This document shows, piece after piece, positions 27,347 through 36,350 of a DNA stretch of 64,000 nucleotides (position 1 is its first letter; every line of letters starts with the position of its first letter). Source of the DNA: UMGS172 sp045546915 (GTDB lineage: Bacteria; Bacillota; Clostridia; Oscillospirales; Acutalibacteraceae); the NCBI GenBank assembly GCA_045546915.1, contig JAZQDU010000008.1, forward strand, positions 1 to 64,000, read 5' to 3'. Under the pieces are notes generated by a model. The model was not told the origin of the DNA and ran no database searches. It saw only the letters and a program-made list of their open reading frames with translations. Made by a program: the position numbers and the translations under genes.

Positions 27347-29431
27347 ATGCCTAGAAAAGTATCTCTTGAAATGACAAGAAATATTGGTATTATGGCTCAT
27401 ATCGATGCGGGTAAAACCACCACAACCGAGCGTATTCTGTTCTACACCGGTAAAACTCATAAAATCGGTGAGACTCATGACGGAGACGCTACCATGGACT
27501 GGATGGCTCAGGAGCAGGAGAGAGGTATAACCATTACTTCTGCTGCTACCACTTGTTTCTGGAAAGATCACCGCATCAATATTATCGACACTCCCGGACA
27601 CGTTGACTTCACTGTTGAAGTTCAGCGTTCTCTTCGCGTACTTGACGGTTCTGTTACCGTTTTGTGTGCAAAGGGTGGTGTTGAGCCTCAGTCGGAAACT
27701 GTTTGGAGACAGGCCGACGAATACCGCGTACCCCGTATGATCTATGTTAATAAGATGGACATTATGGGTGCAGATTTCTACAACGTTCTGAAAATGGTTA
27801 AAGAAAGATTCCAGTGCAATGCTGTGCCCATTCAGTTGCCTATAGGCTCTGAGGACACTTTCAGAGGAATCGTTGACCTTATTAACAACAATGCTGAGGT
27901 TTATTATGATGACCTTGGTAAAGATGTTCGCATCGAGGAAATTCCTGAAGACATGAAGGACCTCGCTGCAGAGTACCGCCAAAATCTTATTGAGTCTATC
28001 GTTGAGATGGACGAAGAACTTATGGAGAAATATTTCGAAGGTGAAGAGCCTACTGTTGAGCAGATGAAAGTTGTTATCCGCAAGGCTACTATTGCTAACG
28101 AAATGGTCCCCGTTTGCTGTGGTACTTCATATCGTAACAAGGGTGTTCAGCCCTTGCTCGATGCTATCGTTGACTTTATGCCCGCACCTACCGATATCGA
28201 AGATATCAAGGGCGTAAACCCCGATACTGACGAAGAAGATGTAAGACATACCGGCGATAACGAGCCTTTTGCTGCACTTGCTTTCAAGATTGCAACCGAC
28301 CCGTTTGTTGGTAAGATTTGCTTCTTCCGCGTATATTCCGGTACTGTTGATGCCGGTGCTACCGTTTACAACTCTGTAAAGGGTAACAGAGAAAGAATGG
28401 GCCGTATTTTGCAGATGCACGCTAACAGCCGTGAAGATATCGATACCTGTTATTCAGGCGATATTGCAGCTGCAGTTGGTCTCAAGAATACCACCACCGG
28501 TGATACTCTTTGTGACGAAAAGAACCCCATTATTCTTGAATCTATGAACTTCCCCGAGCCTGTTATCCGTGTTGCTATCGAGCCTAAGACTAAGGCTGGA
28601 CAGGAAAAAATGGGTATTTCACTTTCCAAGCTCGCTGAAGAAGACCCGACCTTCAAGTTCTACACCGATGAAGAAACCGGTCAGACCATTATTGCAGGTA
28701 TGGGTGAGCTTCACCTTGAAATTATCGTTGACCGTATGCTCCGCGAATTTAAGGTTGAAGCAAACGTAGGTAAACCTCAGGTTGCTTACAAAGAAACCGT
28801 TCGCAAGTCTTCCGAAGTTGACTGCAAATATGCACGTCAGTCCGGTGGTAAAGGTCAGTATGGTCACGTTAAGATCAGACTTATGCCTAACGAAACCGGT
28901 AAGGGATACGAATTCATCAACGCTGTTGTTGGTGGCGCTATTCCTAAGGAATACATTCCTGCTGTTGATGCCGGTATTAAAGGCGCAATGCAGAGTGGTG
29001 TACTTGCAGGTTACAACGTTGTTGACGTTAAGGTAGAACTTTATGATGGTTCTTACCACGAAGTTGACTCTTCTGAAATGGCATTTAAGATTGCCGGTTC
29101 TATGGCATTTAAAGATGCATGTAAGAAGGCTGACCCCGTTTTGATGGAACCCATCATGAAGGTTGTTGTTATCGTTCCTGAAGATTACATGGGCGATGTT
29201 ATCGGTGACCTTAACTCTCGCCGTGGTGAAATTCAGGGCTTTGAGGACAGAGCAGGTGGCATTAAGCAGATTAATGCTCGTGTACCTCTCGGCGATATGT
29301 TCGGTTACGCTACCGACCTCCGTTCCAAAACTCAGGGACGTGGCCAGTATGTAATGGAACCGGACGGTTACAAGGAAGTACCTAAGAACATTGCAGAAAA
29401 AATTATTGCTACCAGAACAAAAGGCGAATAA
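27347..29431 (+). CDS. fusA: Elongation factor G
   Basis: 694 residues. GTPase motifs are AHIDAGKTTTTERIL, DTPGHVDFT and NKMD, with the switch I segment EQERGITITSA; domains II-V are complete. Translocase of the ribosome. TAGGAGGAT ribosome binding site, 23 bases after rpsG. Confidence 0.98.
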   Translation: MPRKVSLEMTRNIGIMAHIDAGKTTTTERILFYTGKTHKIGETHDGDATMDWMAQEQERGITITSAATTCFWKDHRINIIDTPGHVDFTVEVQRSLRVLDGSVTVLCAKGGVEPQSETVWRQADEYRVPRMIYVNKMDIMGADFYNVLKMVKERFQCNAVPIQLPIGSEDTFRGIVDLINNNAEVYYDDLGKDVRIEEIPEDMKDLAAEYRQNLIESIVEMDEELMEKYFEGEEPTVEQMKVVIRKATIANEMVPVCCGTSYRNKGVQPLLDAIVDFMPAPTDIEDIKGVNPDTDEEDVRHTGDNEPFAALAFKIATDPFVGKICFFRVYSGTVDAGATVYNSVKGNRERMGRILQMHANSREDIDTCYSGDIAAAVGLKNTTTGDTLCDEKNPIILESMNFPEPVIRVAIEPKTKAGQEKMGISLSKLAEEDPTFKFYTDEETGQTIIAGMGELHLEIIVDRMLREFKVEANVGKPQVAYKETVRKSSEVDCKYARQSGGKGQYGHVKIRLMPNETGKGYEFINAVVGGAIPKEYIPAVDAGIKGAMQSGVLAGYNVVDVKVELYDGSYHEVDSSEMAFKIAGSMAFKDACKKADPVLMEPIMKVVVIVPEDYMGDVIGDLNSRRGEIQGFEDRAGGIKQINARVPLGDMFGYATDLRSKTQGRGQYVMEPDGYKEVPKNIAEKIIATRTKGE

Positions 29432-29456
29432 TTTTTAGCAATATCGGTATTTATAC

Positions 29457-29485
29457 TTGAAATTTGTTAATCTTTTTGTTAAAAT
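29457..29485 (+). promoter_or_regulatory. Promoter of tuf
   Basis: TTGAAA 29457-29462 and TAAAAT 29480-29485, 17-base spacer, giving tuf its own transcription start besides operon read-through. Confidence 0.65.
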
Positions 29486-29540
29486 AACAAAGGTATAACC
29501 AAAAATTAAAACTTATAATCAATTAAGGAGGCTATTCCAA

Positions 29541-30743
29541 ATGGCAAAGGCAAAATTTGAACGTACAAAGCCGCACGTAAACATTGGTACCATCGGTCAC
29601 GTTGACCATGGTAAGACCACCCTTACTGCTGCAATCACAAAGTATCTTTCTCTTAAAGGTCAGGCTTCTTTCGAAGACTATTCAAACATCGATAAGGCTC
29701 CCGAAGAGAGAGAACGTGGTATCACTATTAACACCGCTCACGTTGAGTATGAAACTGACAACCGTCACTACGCTCACGTTGACTGCCCCGGACATGCTGA
29801 CTATGTTAAAAACATGATCACCGGTGCTGCTCAGATGGACGGTGCTATCCTCGTTATCGCTTCTACTGATGGCCCTATGGCTCAGACCAAGGAACATCTT
29901 CTCCTCGCTCGTCAGGTTGGCGTTCCCTACATCGTAGTATTCATGAACAAAACCGACCTCGTTGACGACCCCGAACTTCTCGATCTCGTAGAGATGGAAA
30001 TTCGTGAGACTCTTGATAAGTATGAATTCCCCGGCGACGATACTCCTATCGTTAAGGGTTCTGCTTTCCAGGCTCTTGATTCTGCTTCTAACGATCCTGC
30101 AGACGCAGTATACGCTCCTATTGCTGAGCTTATGGATGCTGTTGACAGCTACATTCCTACTCCTGAGCGTAAGGCTGACATGCCTTTCCTTATGCCTGTT
30201 GAAGACGTTATGACCATCTCTGGCCGTGGTACCGTTGTTACCGGCCGTGTAGAGCGTGGTCAGCTCAACGCAGGTGATGAAGTTGAAATCATCGGTCTTA
30301 CCGAGGAACGCAAGAAAACTGTTGTTACCTCTATGGAAATGTTCCGTAAGACTCTTGATTACTGTGAGGCTGGCGATAACGTTGGTGCTCTTCTCCGTGG
30401 CGTAGGCCGTGAAGAAGTACAGCGTGGTCAGGTTCTTTGCAAACCCGGCTCCATCAACCCCCATACCAAATTCCATGGTCAGGTTTATATCCTTACCAAG
30501 GAAGAGGGTGGACGTCATACTCCTTTCTTCAACAACTATCGTCCTCAGTTCTACTTCAGAACTACTGACGTTACCGGTATCGTATCTCTTCCCGCAGGCA
30601 CCGAGATGTGCATGCCTGGTGATAACGTAGAGATGGACGTTGAGCTCATCACTCCTATCGCTATCGAAGAGGGTCTCCGCTTCGCTATCCGTGAAGGCGG
30701 CCGTACCGTTGGTTCGGGCGTTGTTACCAAGATTAACGGCTAA
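29541..30743 (+). CDS. tuf: Elongation factor Tu
   Basis: 400 residues. GHVDHGKTTLT, DCPGHADYVKNM and NKTD are the GTPase motifs; the effector segment is ERERGITINTAHVEYE. Delivers aminoacyl-tRNA to the ribosome. Strong AAGGAGG site. Codon use is strongly biased, as expected for a top-expressed gene. Confidence 0.99.
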   Translation: MAKAKFERTKPHVNIGTIGHVDHGKTTLTAAITKYLSLKGQASFEDYSNIDKAPEERERGITINTAHVEYETDNRHYAHVDCPGHADYVKNMITGAAQMDGAILVIASTDGPMAQTKEHLLLARQVGVPYIVVFMNKTDLVDDPELLDLVEMEIRETLDKYEFPGDDTPIVKGSAFQALDSASNDPADAVYAPIAELMDAVDSYIPTPERKADMPFLMPVEDVMTISGRGTVVTGRVERGQLNAGDEVEIIGLTEERKKTVVTSMEMFRKTLDYCEAGDNVGALLRGVGREEVQRGQVLCKPGSINPHTKFHGQVYILTKEEGGRHTPFFNNYRPQFYFRTTDVTGIVSLPAGTEMCMPGDNVEMDVELITPIAIEEGLRFAIREGGRTVGSGVVTKING

Positions 30744-30773
30744 TTTTAGTTAGTTGCTTGTAACTTAAGAATC

Positions 30774-30812
30774 ACACCGTTTTGCTAAATTTTAGCAAAA
30801 CGGTGTTTTTTC
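30774..30812 (+). terminator. Terminator after tuf
   Basis: Long perfect stem, ACACCGTTTTGCT (30774-30786) with its complement at 30794-30806, then TTTTTT. Confidence 0.95.
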
Positions 30813-30833
30813 ATATAATATCTGTAAATTTGC

Positions 30834-30862
30834 TTGAAAAAAATAACAAATTATAATATAAT
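30834..30862 (+). promoter_or_regulatory. Promoter of the CNNM/CBS gene
   Basis: TTGAAA 30834-30839 and TATAAT 30857-30862, 17-base spacer. Confidence 0.7.
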
Positions 30863-30891
30863 CAAAATATCATATTTTAGGAGGAATTTTT

Positions 30892-32160
30892 TTGGGACTG
30901 TGGGCGCAATTAGTGGCACTCATTGTACTTATTTTGTTGTCTGCATTTTTTTCGGCATCTGAAACAGCATTTACATCACTTAATAAAATTAGGCTTAAAA
31001 CAATGGCCGAAGAAGGCAATAAAAAAGCAGATAAAACTTTAAAATTGGTTGAGAACTATGATAAATTGCTGTCAACCGTACTTATTGGCAATAACATTGT
31101 GAATATTGCATCAACTTCAATTGCTACTGTAATGTTTATTGAGTTGTTGCAAGGCGCGGGTTATGCAACAACTTTATCAACCGTTGTTATGACTGTTATG
31201 GTTTTGATATTTGGCGAAGTATCGCCTAAAAGCATTGCAAAGGAAACGCCTGAAAAGTTTGCAATGTTTGCACAGCCATTTTTGACCTTTTTAATGATTA
31301 TATTCACTCCGTTTGTAGCATTTTTCTCTATGTGGAAGAAACTGCTCAATAAAGTTTTTCGCTTTAAAGGTAATGATGCCATTACCGGTGATGAACTTAT
31401 AAACATTGTTGAAGAAGCTGAGTCAGGTGGCGGTATTGATGAGGTCGAAAGTGACCTTATACGTTCAGCAATTACGTTCAGCGATTGTCCTGTTGGTGAT
31501 ATTTTAACACCAAGAGTTGATGTTGTTGCCGTTTCGATGGATGACACTGTAAAGGAAATATCCAAAACATTTGACGAATCAGGTTTTTCGAGGTTACCGA
31601 TATTTGAGGATAGCATTGACAGTATTAAAGGTGTAATCCACATTCGAGATTTTAATAAATTTGTAGTACCCGGCAAAAGGAAAATAAAATCTATTATTAA
31701 AGAACCGGTTTTTGTTGCAAAACAAATGTCAATAAGCGGTCTTTTAAAACTGATGCAGGAAAAAAAGACGCATTTTGCGGTTGTTGCTGACGAATACGGC
31801 GGTACAGTCGGAATAGTCACGATGGAAGATATATTGGAAGAACTTGTTGGCGAAATTTGGGACGAATACGATGAGGTAGTTGAGGAATTTTCAGTTCAGG
31901 ATGACGGTACTGTAAAGGTACTGTGCAGTGTTCAACTTGATAAGTTTTTCGAATATTTTGAAATAGATGTCGATGAGGAATTTGAATCGGTTTCGGTAGG
32001 CGGATGGGTAGCCGAACAACTTGGCAAAATTGCCAATGAGGGTGACGCATTTGGCTATATGAATCTTGACGTTGCCGTTACAAAGGTTGAACAACGCAGA
32101 ATTCTTGAGATATGCGTCATGAAAAATGAAACAGAAGCGACATCGGATGAGCAGGAGTAA
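30892..32160 (+). CDS. CNNM transmembrane and CBS-domain protein (HlyC/CorC family)
   Basis: 422 residues from TTG 30892 behind AGGAGGAA. Residues 1-140 are the CNNM membrane domain (SAFFSASETAFTSLN is the family start). Residues about 200-320 are paired CBS domains (ADEYGGTVGIVTMEDILEELVGEI), and residues 330-410 are a CorC_HlyC domain. Members are implicated in Mg2+/Co2+ export or homeostasis; older 'hemolysin' names are misleading. Single gene between tuf and the first T-box. Confidence 0.9.
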   Translation: MGLWAQLVALIVLILLSAFFSASETAFTSLNKIRLKTMAEEGNKKADKTLKLVENYDKLLSTVLIGNNIVNIASTSIATVMFIELLQGAGYATTLSTVVMTVMVLIFGEVSPKSIAKETPEKFAMFAQPFLTFLMIIFTPFVAFFSMWKKLLNKVFRFKGNDAITGDELINIVEEAESGGGIDEVESDLIRSAITFSDCPVGDILTPRVDVVAVSMDDTVKEISKTFDESGFSRLPIFEDSIDSIKGVIHIRDFNKFVVPGKRKIKSIIKEPVFVAKQMSISGLLKLMQEKKTHFAVVADEYGGTVGIVTMEDILEELVGEIWDEYDEVVEEFSVQDDGTVKVLCSVQLDKFFEYFEIDVDEEFESVSVGGWVAEQLGKIANEGDAFGYMNLDVAVTKVEQRRILEICVMKNETEATSDEQE

Positions 32161-32167
32161 AAATCTC

Positions 32168-32196
32168 TTGACAAACGGTGTTTAAGGTGGTATAAT
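32168..32196 (+). promoter_or_regulatory. Promoter of the first T-box operon
   Basis: TTGACA 32168-32173 and TATAAT 32191-32196, 17-base spacer, starting 8 bases after the upstream stop. Confidence 0.9.
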
Positions 32197-32199
32197 CCT

Positions 32200-32460
32200 A
32201 CAAAAGCGTTGAAGATATTATGTTTTTGTTGCAAACTTTAAGAGAACCGTCGGTTGGTGCGAGACGGTAAGCAAGCACAAATTCAGTCTCCTATCTGAGC
32301 TTGGTTTCTGAAATCAGTAAGAAATCACGGTTGGCACCGTTATAGGCCAGAGGTTTGTTAGAACCTTGCTGAGTGGTCGCTTTTTGCGGCAATACGGGTG
32401 GTACCGTGGTTAATTTTTAATTAATCATCCCGCAGAGTAAAAGCTCTGCGGGATTTTTTC
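32200..32460 (+). promoter_or_regulatory. T-box leader, probable leucine specifier (CTC)
   Basis: Contains the stem I distal element GGTTGGTGCGAG, the T-box GGGTGGTACCGTGG at 32396-32409 and a terminator (stem 32427-32437 with 32444-32454, then a T-run). The antiterminator TGGT (32399-32402) would pair with a tRNA ending ACCA, i.e. discriminator A. Aligned with the two leaders downstream by the helix before TGAGC, the specifier is CTC at 32288-32290 (Leu). The base after it is C instead of the usual purine, so this assignment is less sure than the other two. Fills the 330-base gap. Confidence 0.85.
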
Positions 32461-32490
32461 TTAAGAGCCTAAATAAAAAAGGAGATTATT

Positions 32491-33852
32491 ATGAGAAGAG
32501 CTAAAGTGGCAGACATCACATTGAGAGTGGCTGAAAAATTGACCTTTCGTGACAAGACTGAAATAGCACGTTGTATTGATTCGATTGGTGCCGATGTTAT
32601 TGAACTTCCCGAAATTAAGAACGGCAAAGAAGATGAGGTAGTAAACCGCACGATTGCCGGTCTTGTTAAAAATACTGCGGTCGCAATACCGGTAGGTTTG
32701 TCGGTTGACGGCGTTGAAACTGCATGGAATAGTGTAAAAAGTGCTAAAAATCCGCGTTTGCAGGTGGTAATTCCTACTTCTACTGTTCAGATGGAGTATA
32801 TTTGTCACTTAAAAGCCGAAAAAATGATAGCATTTGTAATACCTGTTATTTCTGCTGCGTTAGAAAAATGTTCGGATGTTGAACTTGTTGCTGCCGATGC
32901 AACTCGTGCTGACCGTACATTTTTGAAGGAATTGTGCAAAACAGTTTTTGACAACGGTGTTGGTACGATTTGTCTTTGTGACGACGCAGGAGTTATGATG
33001 CCTGAGGAATTTGCAGATTTGGTACGTGATGTAAAGAGTGTTTGTGACGCTAAAATCTTTGTAAATCCCAGCGATGCTATCGGTCTTGCAGCTGCTAATG
33101 CAATGGCAGCAGTAATGGCTGGTGCGGACGGCGTTAAGGCTTCGGTTATGCAAAGTGATTTGTTGGATATTGGCCGATTTGCCGATATTATCCGTGCTAA
33201 GGGTAACGATATTGGCGTTTCGTGTCAACTTAATGTTGCCGGTGTTCACCGTGATATAAATGAACTGATTGGTAAAGTGACGGTCAGTGATTCAAAAGAC
33301 AGCGAGGAAAAAAGAATTTCGTTGTCAAAAGAAAGCACACTTTCAGAAGTTTGTGAGGCGGTAAAGAGTTTAGGATATGAACTCTCCGATGAGGATAACG
33401 GTAAGGTTTACGAAGAATTTAAGCGTGTTTCAACCCGTAAAACAAGGGTTGGCAGAAAAGAACTTGAGGCCGTTGTTGCAAGTGCTGCAATGCAGGTGCC
33501 GTCGACCTATCACCTTGAAAGTTATGTGATAAACAGCGGTAATGTTATCAATGCCACCGCTAATATTACTCTTACAAAAGACGGCGAAAAATATTATGGA
33601 ATCAGCATGGGTGACGGTCCTATAAACGCTGCGTTTCTTGCTATTGAGCAAATAATGGGCCATCACTATGAACTTGATGACTTTGAAATTCAGTCGGTTA
33701 CCGAAGGACACGAGGCATTGGGTTCTGCAGTTGTAAAACTTCGTGCAGGCGGGGTGCTTTATTCGGGTAACGGTGTTTCAACCGACATTATAGGTGCAAG
33801 TATTCGTGCTTATATTAATGCCATCAATAAAATTGTTTACGAGAAAAAATAA
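32491..33852 (+). CDS. 2-isopropylmalate synthase-like protein lacking metal ligands
   Basis: 453 residues, shorter than LeuA (about 500). The N-terminal DRE-TIM barrel is recognisable (ITLR, PTSTVQMEY, DATRADRTFL, DDAGVMMPEEF), and residues 340-453 match the LeuA allosteric/dimer domain (GDGPINAAFLAI, STDIIGASIRAYINAIN), which binds leucine in LeuA. The catalytic site is altered. TLRDGEQ has become TLRVAEK, so the metal-binding Asp is Val13. The HxH metal pair is replaced by Asn192-Pro-Ser194, and the downstream NGIGERAGN motif is absent. It is therefore either a leucine-sensing pseudoenzyme or an enzyme with a different reaction. First gene of the probable Leu T-box operon. Confidence 0.8.
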   Translation: MRRAKVADITLRVAEKLTFRDKTEIARCIDSIGADVIELPEIKNGKEDEVVNRTIAGLVKNTAVAIPVGLSVDGVETAWNSVKSAKNPRLQVVIPTSTVQMEYICHLKAEKMIAFVIPVISAALEKCSDVELVAADATRADRTFLKELCKTVFDNGVGTICLCDDAGVMMPEEFADLVRDVKSVCDAKIFVNPSDAIGLAAANAMAAVMAGADGVKASVMQSDLLDIGRFADIIRAKGNDIGVSCQLNVAGVHRDINELIGKVTVSDSKDSEEKRISLSKESTLSEVCEAVKSLGYELSDEDNGKVYEEFKRVSTRKTRVGRKELEAVVASAAMQVPSTYHLESYVINSGNVINATANITLTKDGEKYYGISMGDGPINAAFLAIEQIMGHHYELDDFEIQSVTEGHEALGSAVVKLRAGGVLYSGNGVSTDIIGASIRAYINAINKIVYEKK

Positions 33853-33877
33853 TCCTCAAACTTAGGAGAAGTAAAAA

Positions 33878-36337
33878 ATGAAGTTATCTTTTTCAACCTC
33901 TTTCGTTCCAAATAAAGGCTTTACCGCAGTTTGCGATATGGCTTCTGATTATGGGTTCGATGGTTTTGAAATATATGATATTGACAGCGACAGCATAAAC
34001 GGTAATGACAGTATTTTCAATGTGGTTGCCGTGGCAGGCGCCAAGAGAAAACTTGTTAACCGTCATATTGCTGTGTCGGCTCTTAGAGTCCCCAAAACGG
34101 TGGGGGAAAATGCGGACGATACCAAAATAATAGCACGCTACATTGAAGAAGCGGGCTTTATTTCGGTGCCGAATGTTATTGTTACTCTTAGCGACAATGT
34201 TGATGCTGAAAGTATTAAAAATGTTTTAGACCCCGTGATGCCGCTTACTGAAAAGGCGGGAGTAACCTTGCTTTTTGAAACGGTGGGTAAATATGCAAAC
34301 ACCGAAAAAATAATTGATGTTATAAATATGTTTTCCTGTGGAAACGTCGGTGCTTCGTGGAATATACGCGAGACGTTTTTTGTAGCCAAAGAAACTGCAG
34401 AGCAGACCATTAAAATTTTGGGCGCTTATATTTGTAATGTAAGATTCGGCGACATGAAGGACGGGAAAAAAGTACTGCTTGGTGACGGCGAGTTGCCGGT
34501 AGATGAGTTTGTTTTTGCATTGCGTTCGCTTAATTATGAGGGATATGCAGTTGTCGAGCCGAATGACGAAATTAATAATAACGATATTGTTTTCACTCAT
34601 TATGTTAATTTTATGTTGAGCGTTACCGACAGTTTCAGCAACAAACATACAGTTCAGCATAACCGTTCTAAAACAGGTGAGTTTGTTTGGGAAAGATACT
34701 CGGTTATCGATAAAACCTTTTCTCAGGTGCTTGATACCATGGTAGACTATTTTCCTGACCAATATGCTTTCAAATACACAACGCTTGATTATACGAGAAC
34801 ATATTCGGAGTTTAGGCGTGACGTTGACCGCGTAGCGGCATCGCTTATAGCAATGGGCGTTAAACCCGGATATCATGTTGCAATTTGGGCAACCAATGTG
34901 CCTCAGTGGTTTTTGACGTTTTGGGCAACTGTTAAAATAGGTGCTGTGCTTGTAACCGTAAACACTGCTTATAAATTACATGAGGCTGAGTATCTGCTTC
35001 GTCAGTCAGATACTCATACTTTGGTTATGATTGAGGACTGTAAAGACTCAAATTATAAGGAAATCATTGAAACACTTTGTCCCGAACTTAAAACTTTAGA
35101 GGCAGGCAAACCGCTTCATTGCAAAAACTTGCCGTTCCTTAAAAATATTGTAACGGTAGGCTTTAATATGGATGGCTGCCTTACCTGGGAGCAAATGCTT
35201 GACCTTTCTGATCGAGTGCCGGTAGAGGAAGTTCGTCGCAGGGCTGCAGAGGTAAAACCGGATGATGTATGCAATATGCAGTACACCTCGGGTACAACCG
35301 GATTTCCAAAAGGTGTTATGCTCACCCACAGAAACATTGTAAATAACGGTAAAATAATAGGCGATAGAATGGATTTGTCCACCGCTGACCGTATGATGGT
35401 TCAGGTGCCGATGTTCCATTGTTTTGGCATGGTGCTTTCTATGACTTCTACCATGACACACGGCGGTACACTTTGTCCTATGCCGTATTTTTCACCAAAA
35501 TCTTCGCTTGCTTGCATAAATAATGAAAAAATCACCTGTTTTAACGGTGTTCCTACCATGTTTATTGCTATGTTTGCGCATGAGGATTTTGCCAAGACTG
35601 ATTTTTCCTATATCCGTACCGGTATTATGGCGGGTGCGAACTGTCCTGCTGACCTTATGAGAAGAGCCGCTGATGAAATGAATATGAAAGAAATTATCAG
35701 CGTTTACGGACAGACCGAAGCATCTCCCGGTTGCACAATGGGTGAGGTTAATGAGGATATCGACCACCGTGTTGAAACGGTTGGTTCGGCATTCCCGGGT
35801 GTCGAATGTAAGATTATCGACCCTGAAACAGGTGAAGAACTGCCCGACGGTGAAAACGGCGAGTTTGTCGCACGCGGATATAACATTATGAAGGGTTATT
35901 ACAAAATGCCTAAGGCAACAGCTTCTACTATTGATAAAGAGGGCTGGCTTCATTCGGGCGATATTTGTTGCCGCACACCCGACGGATATTATAAGGTTAC
36001 AGGTCGTCTTAAAGATATGATTATCCGTGGCGGTGAAAACCTTTATCCGAGAGAAATTGAGGAGTTCTATTTGGGACACAGCAAGGTTAAAGATGTTCAG
36101 GTTGTTGGTGTTCCCGATAAGCGATACGGTGAAGAGGCCTGTGCTTGGATAATTCTTAAAGACGGCGAAAGTTCCGACGAGAATGAAATGAGGGAGTATG
36201 GTAATAGTTTCATGGCTCGTCATAAGGTTCCGAGATACTTTATATTTACAAATGAGTTCCCGATGAATGCCGCAGGTAAAATTTTGAAGTATAAAATGCG
36301 TGATATGTCGATCGAAAAACTCGGCATTGATGGTTGA
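33878..36337 (+). CDS. Sugar-isomerase-like TIM barrel fused to acyl-CoA/AMP ligase
   Basis: 819 residues. Residues 1-265 resemble the xylose-isomerase-like TIM barrel family (sugar phosphate isomerase/epimerase), but some usual metal-ligand positions look changed. Residues 270-819 are a complete ANL acyl-CoA synthetase: P-loop TSGTTGFPKG near 470, YGQTEASPG, hinge GRLKDMIIRGGENLYPREIE, and the catalytic lysine in NAAGKILKYKM. The ligase most resembles short/medium-chain fatty acyl-CoA synthetases. It is 26 bases after the LeuA-like gene with AGGAGAAG between, so co-regulated by the Leu-type T-box. An isovalerate-activating role would fit, but is inference. The fusion is unusual. Confidence 0.85.
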   Translation: MKLSFSTSFVPNKGFTAVCDMASDYGFDGFEIYDIDSDSINGNDSIFNVVAVAGAKRKLVNRHIAVSALRVPKTVGENADDTKIIARYIEEAGFISVPNVIVTLSDNVDAESIKNVLDPVMPLTEKAGVTLLFETVGKYANTEKIIDVINMFSCGNVGASWNIRETFFVAKETAEQTIKILGAYICNVRFGDMKDGKKVLLGDGELPVDEFVFALRSLNYEGYAVVEPNDEINNNDIVFTHYVNFMLSVTDSFSNKHTVQHNRSKTGEFVWERYSVIDKTFSQVLDTMVDYFPDQYAFKYTTLDYTRTYSEFRRDVDRVAASLIAMGVKPGYHVAIWATNVPQWFLTFWATVKIGAVLVTVNTAYKLHEAEYLLRQSDTHTLVMIEDCKDSNYKEIIETLCPELKTLEAGKPLHCKNLPFLKNIVTVGFNMDGCLTWEQMLDLSDRVPVEEVRRRAAEVKPDDVCNMQYTSGTTGFPKGVMLTHRNIVNNGKIIGDRMDLSTADRMMVQVPMFHCFGMVLSMTSTMTHGGTLCPMPYFSPKSSLACINNEKITCFNGVPTMFIAMFAHEDFAKTDFSYIRTGIMAGANCPADLMRRAADEMNMKEIISVYGQTEASPGCTMGEVNEDIDHRVETVGSAFPGVECKIIDPETGEELPDGENGEFVARGYNIMKGYYKMPKATASTIDKEGWLHSGDICCRTPDGYYKVTGRLKDMIIRGGENLYPREIEEFYLGHSKVKDVQVVGVPDKRYGEEACAWIILKDGESSDENEMREYGNSFMARHKVPRYFIFTNEFPMNAAGKILKYKMRDMSIEKLGIDG

Positions 36338-36350
36338 TAGGGGTGGTATT

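Noticed and set aside
29682..30518. 278-residue minus-strand frame
   Set aside because: Antisense shadow of tuf caused by its strong codon bias.
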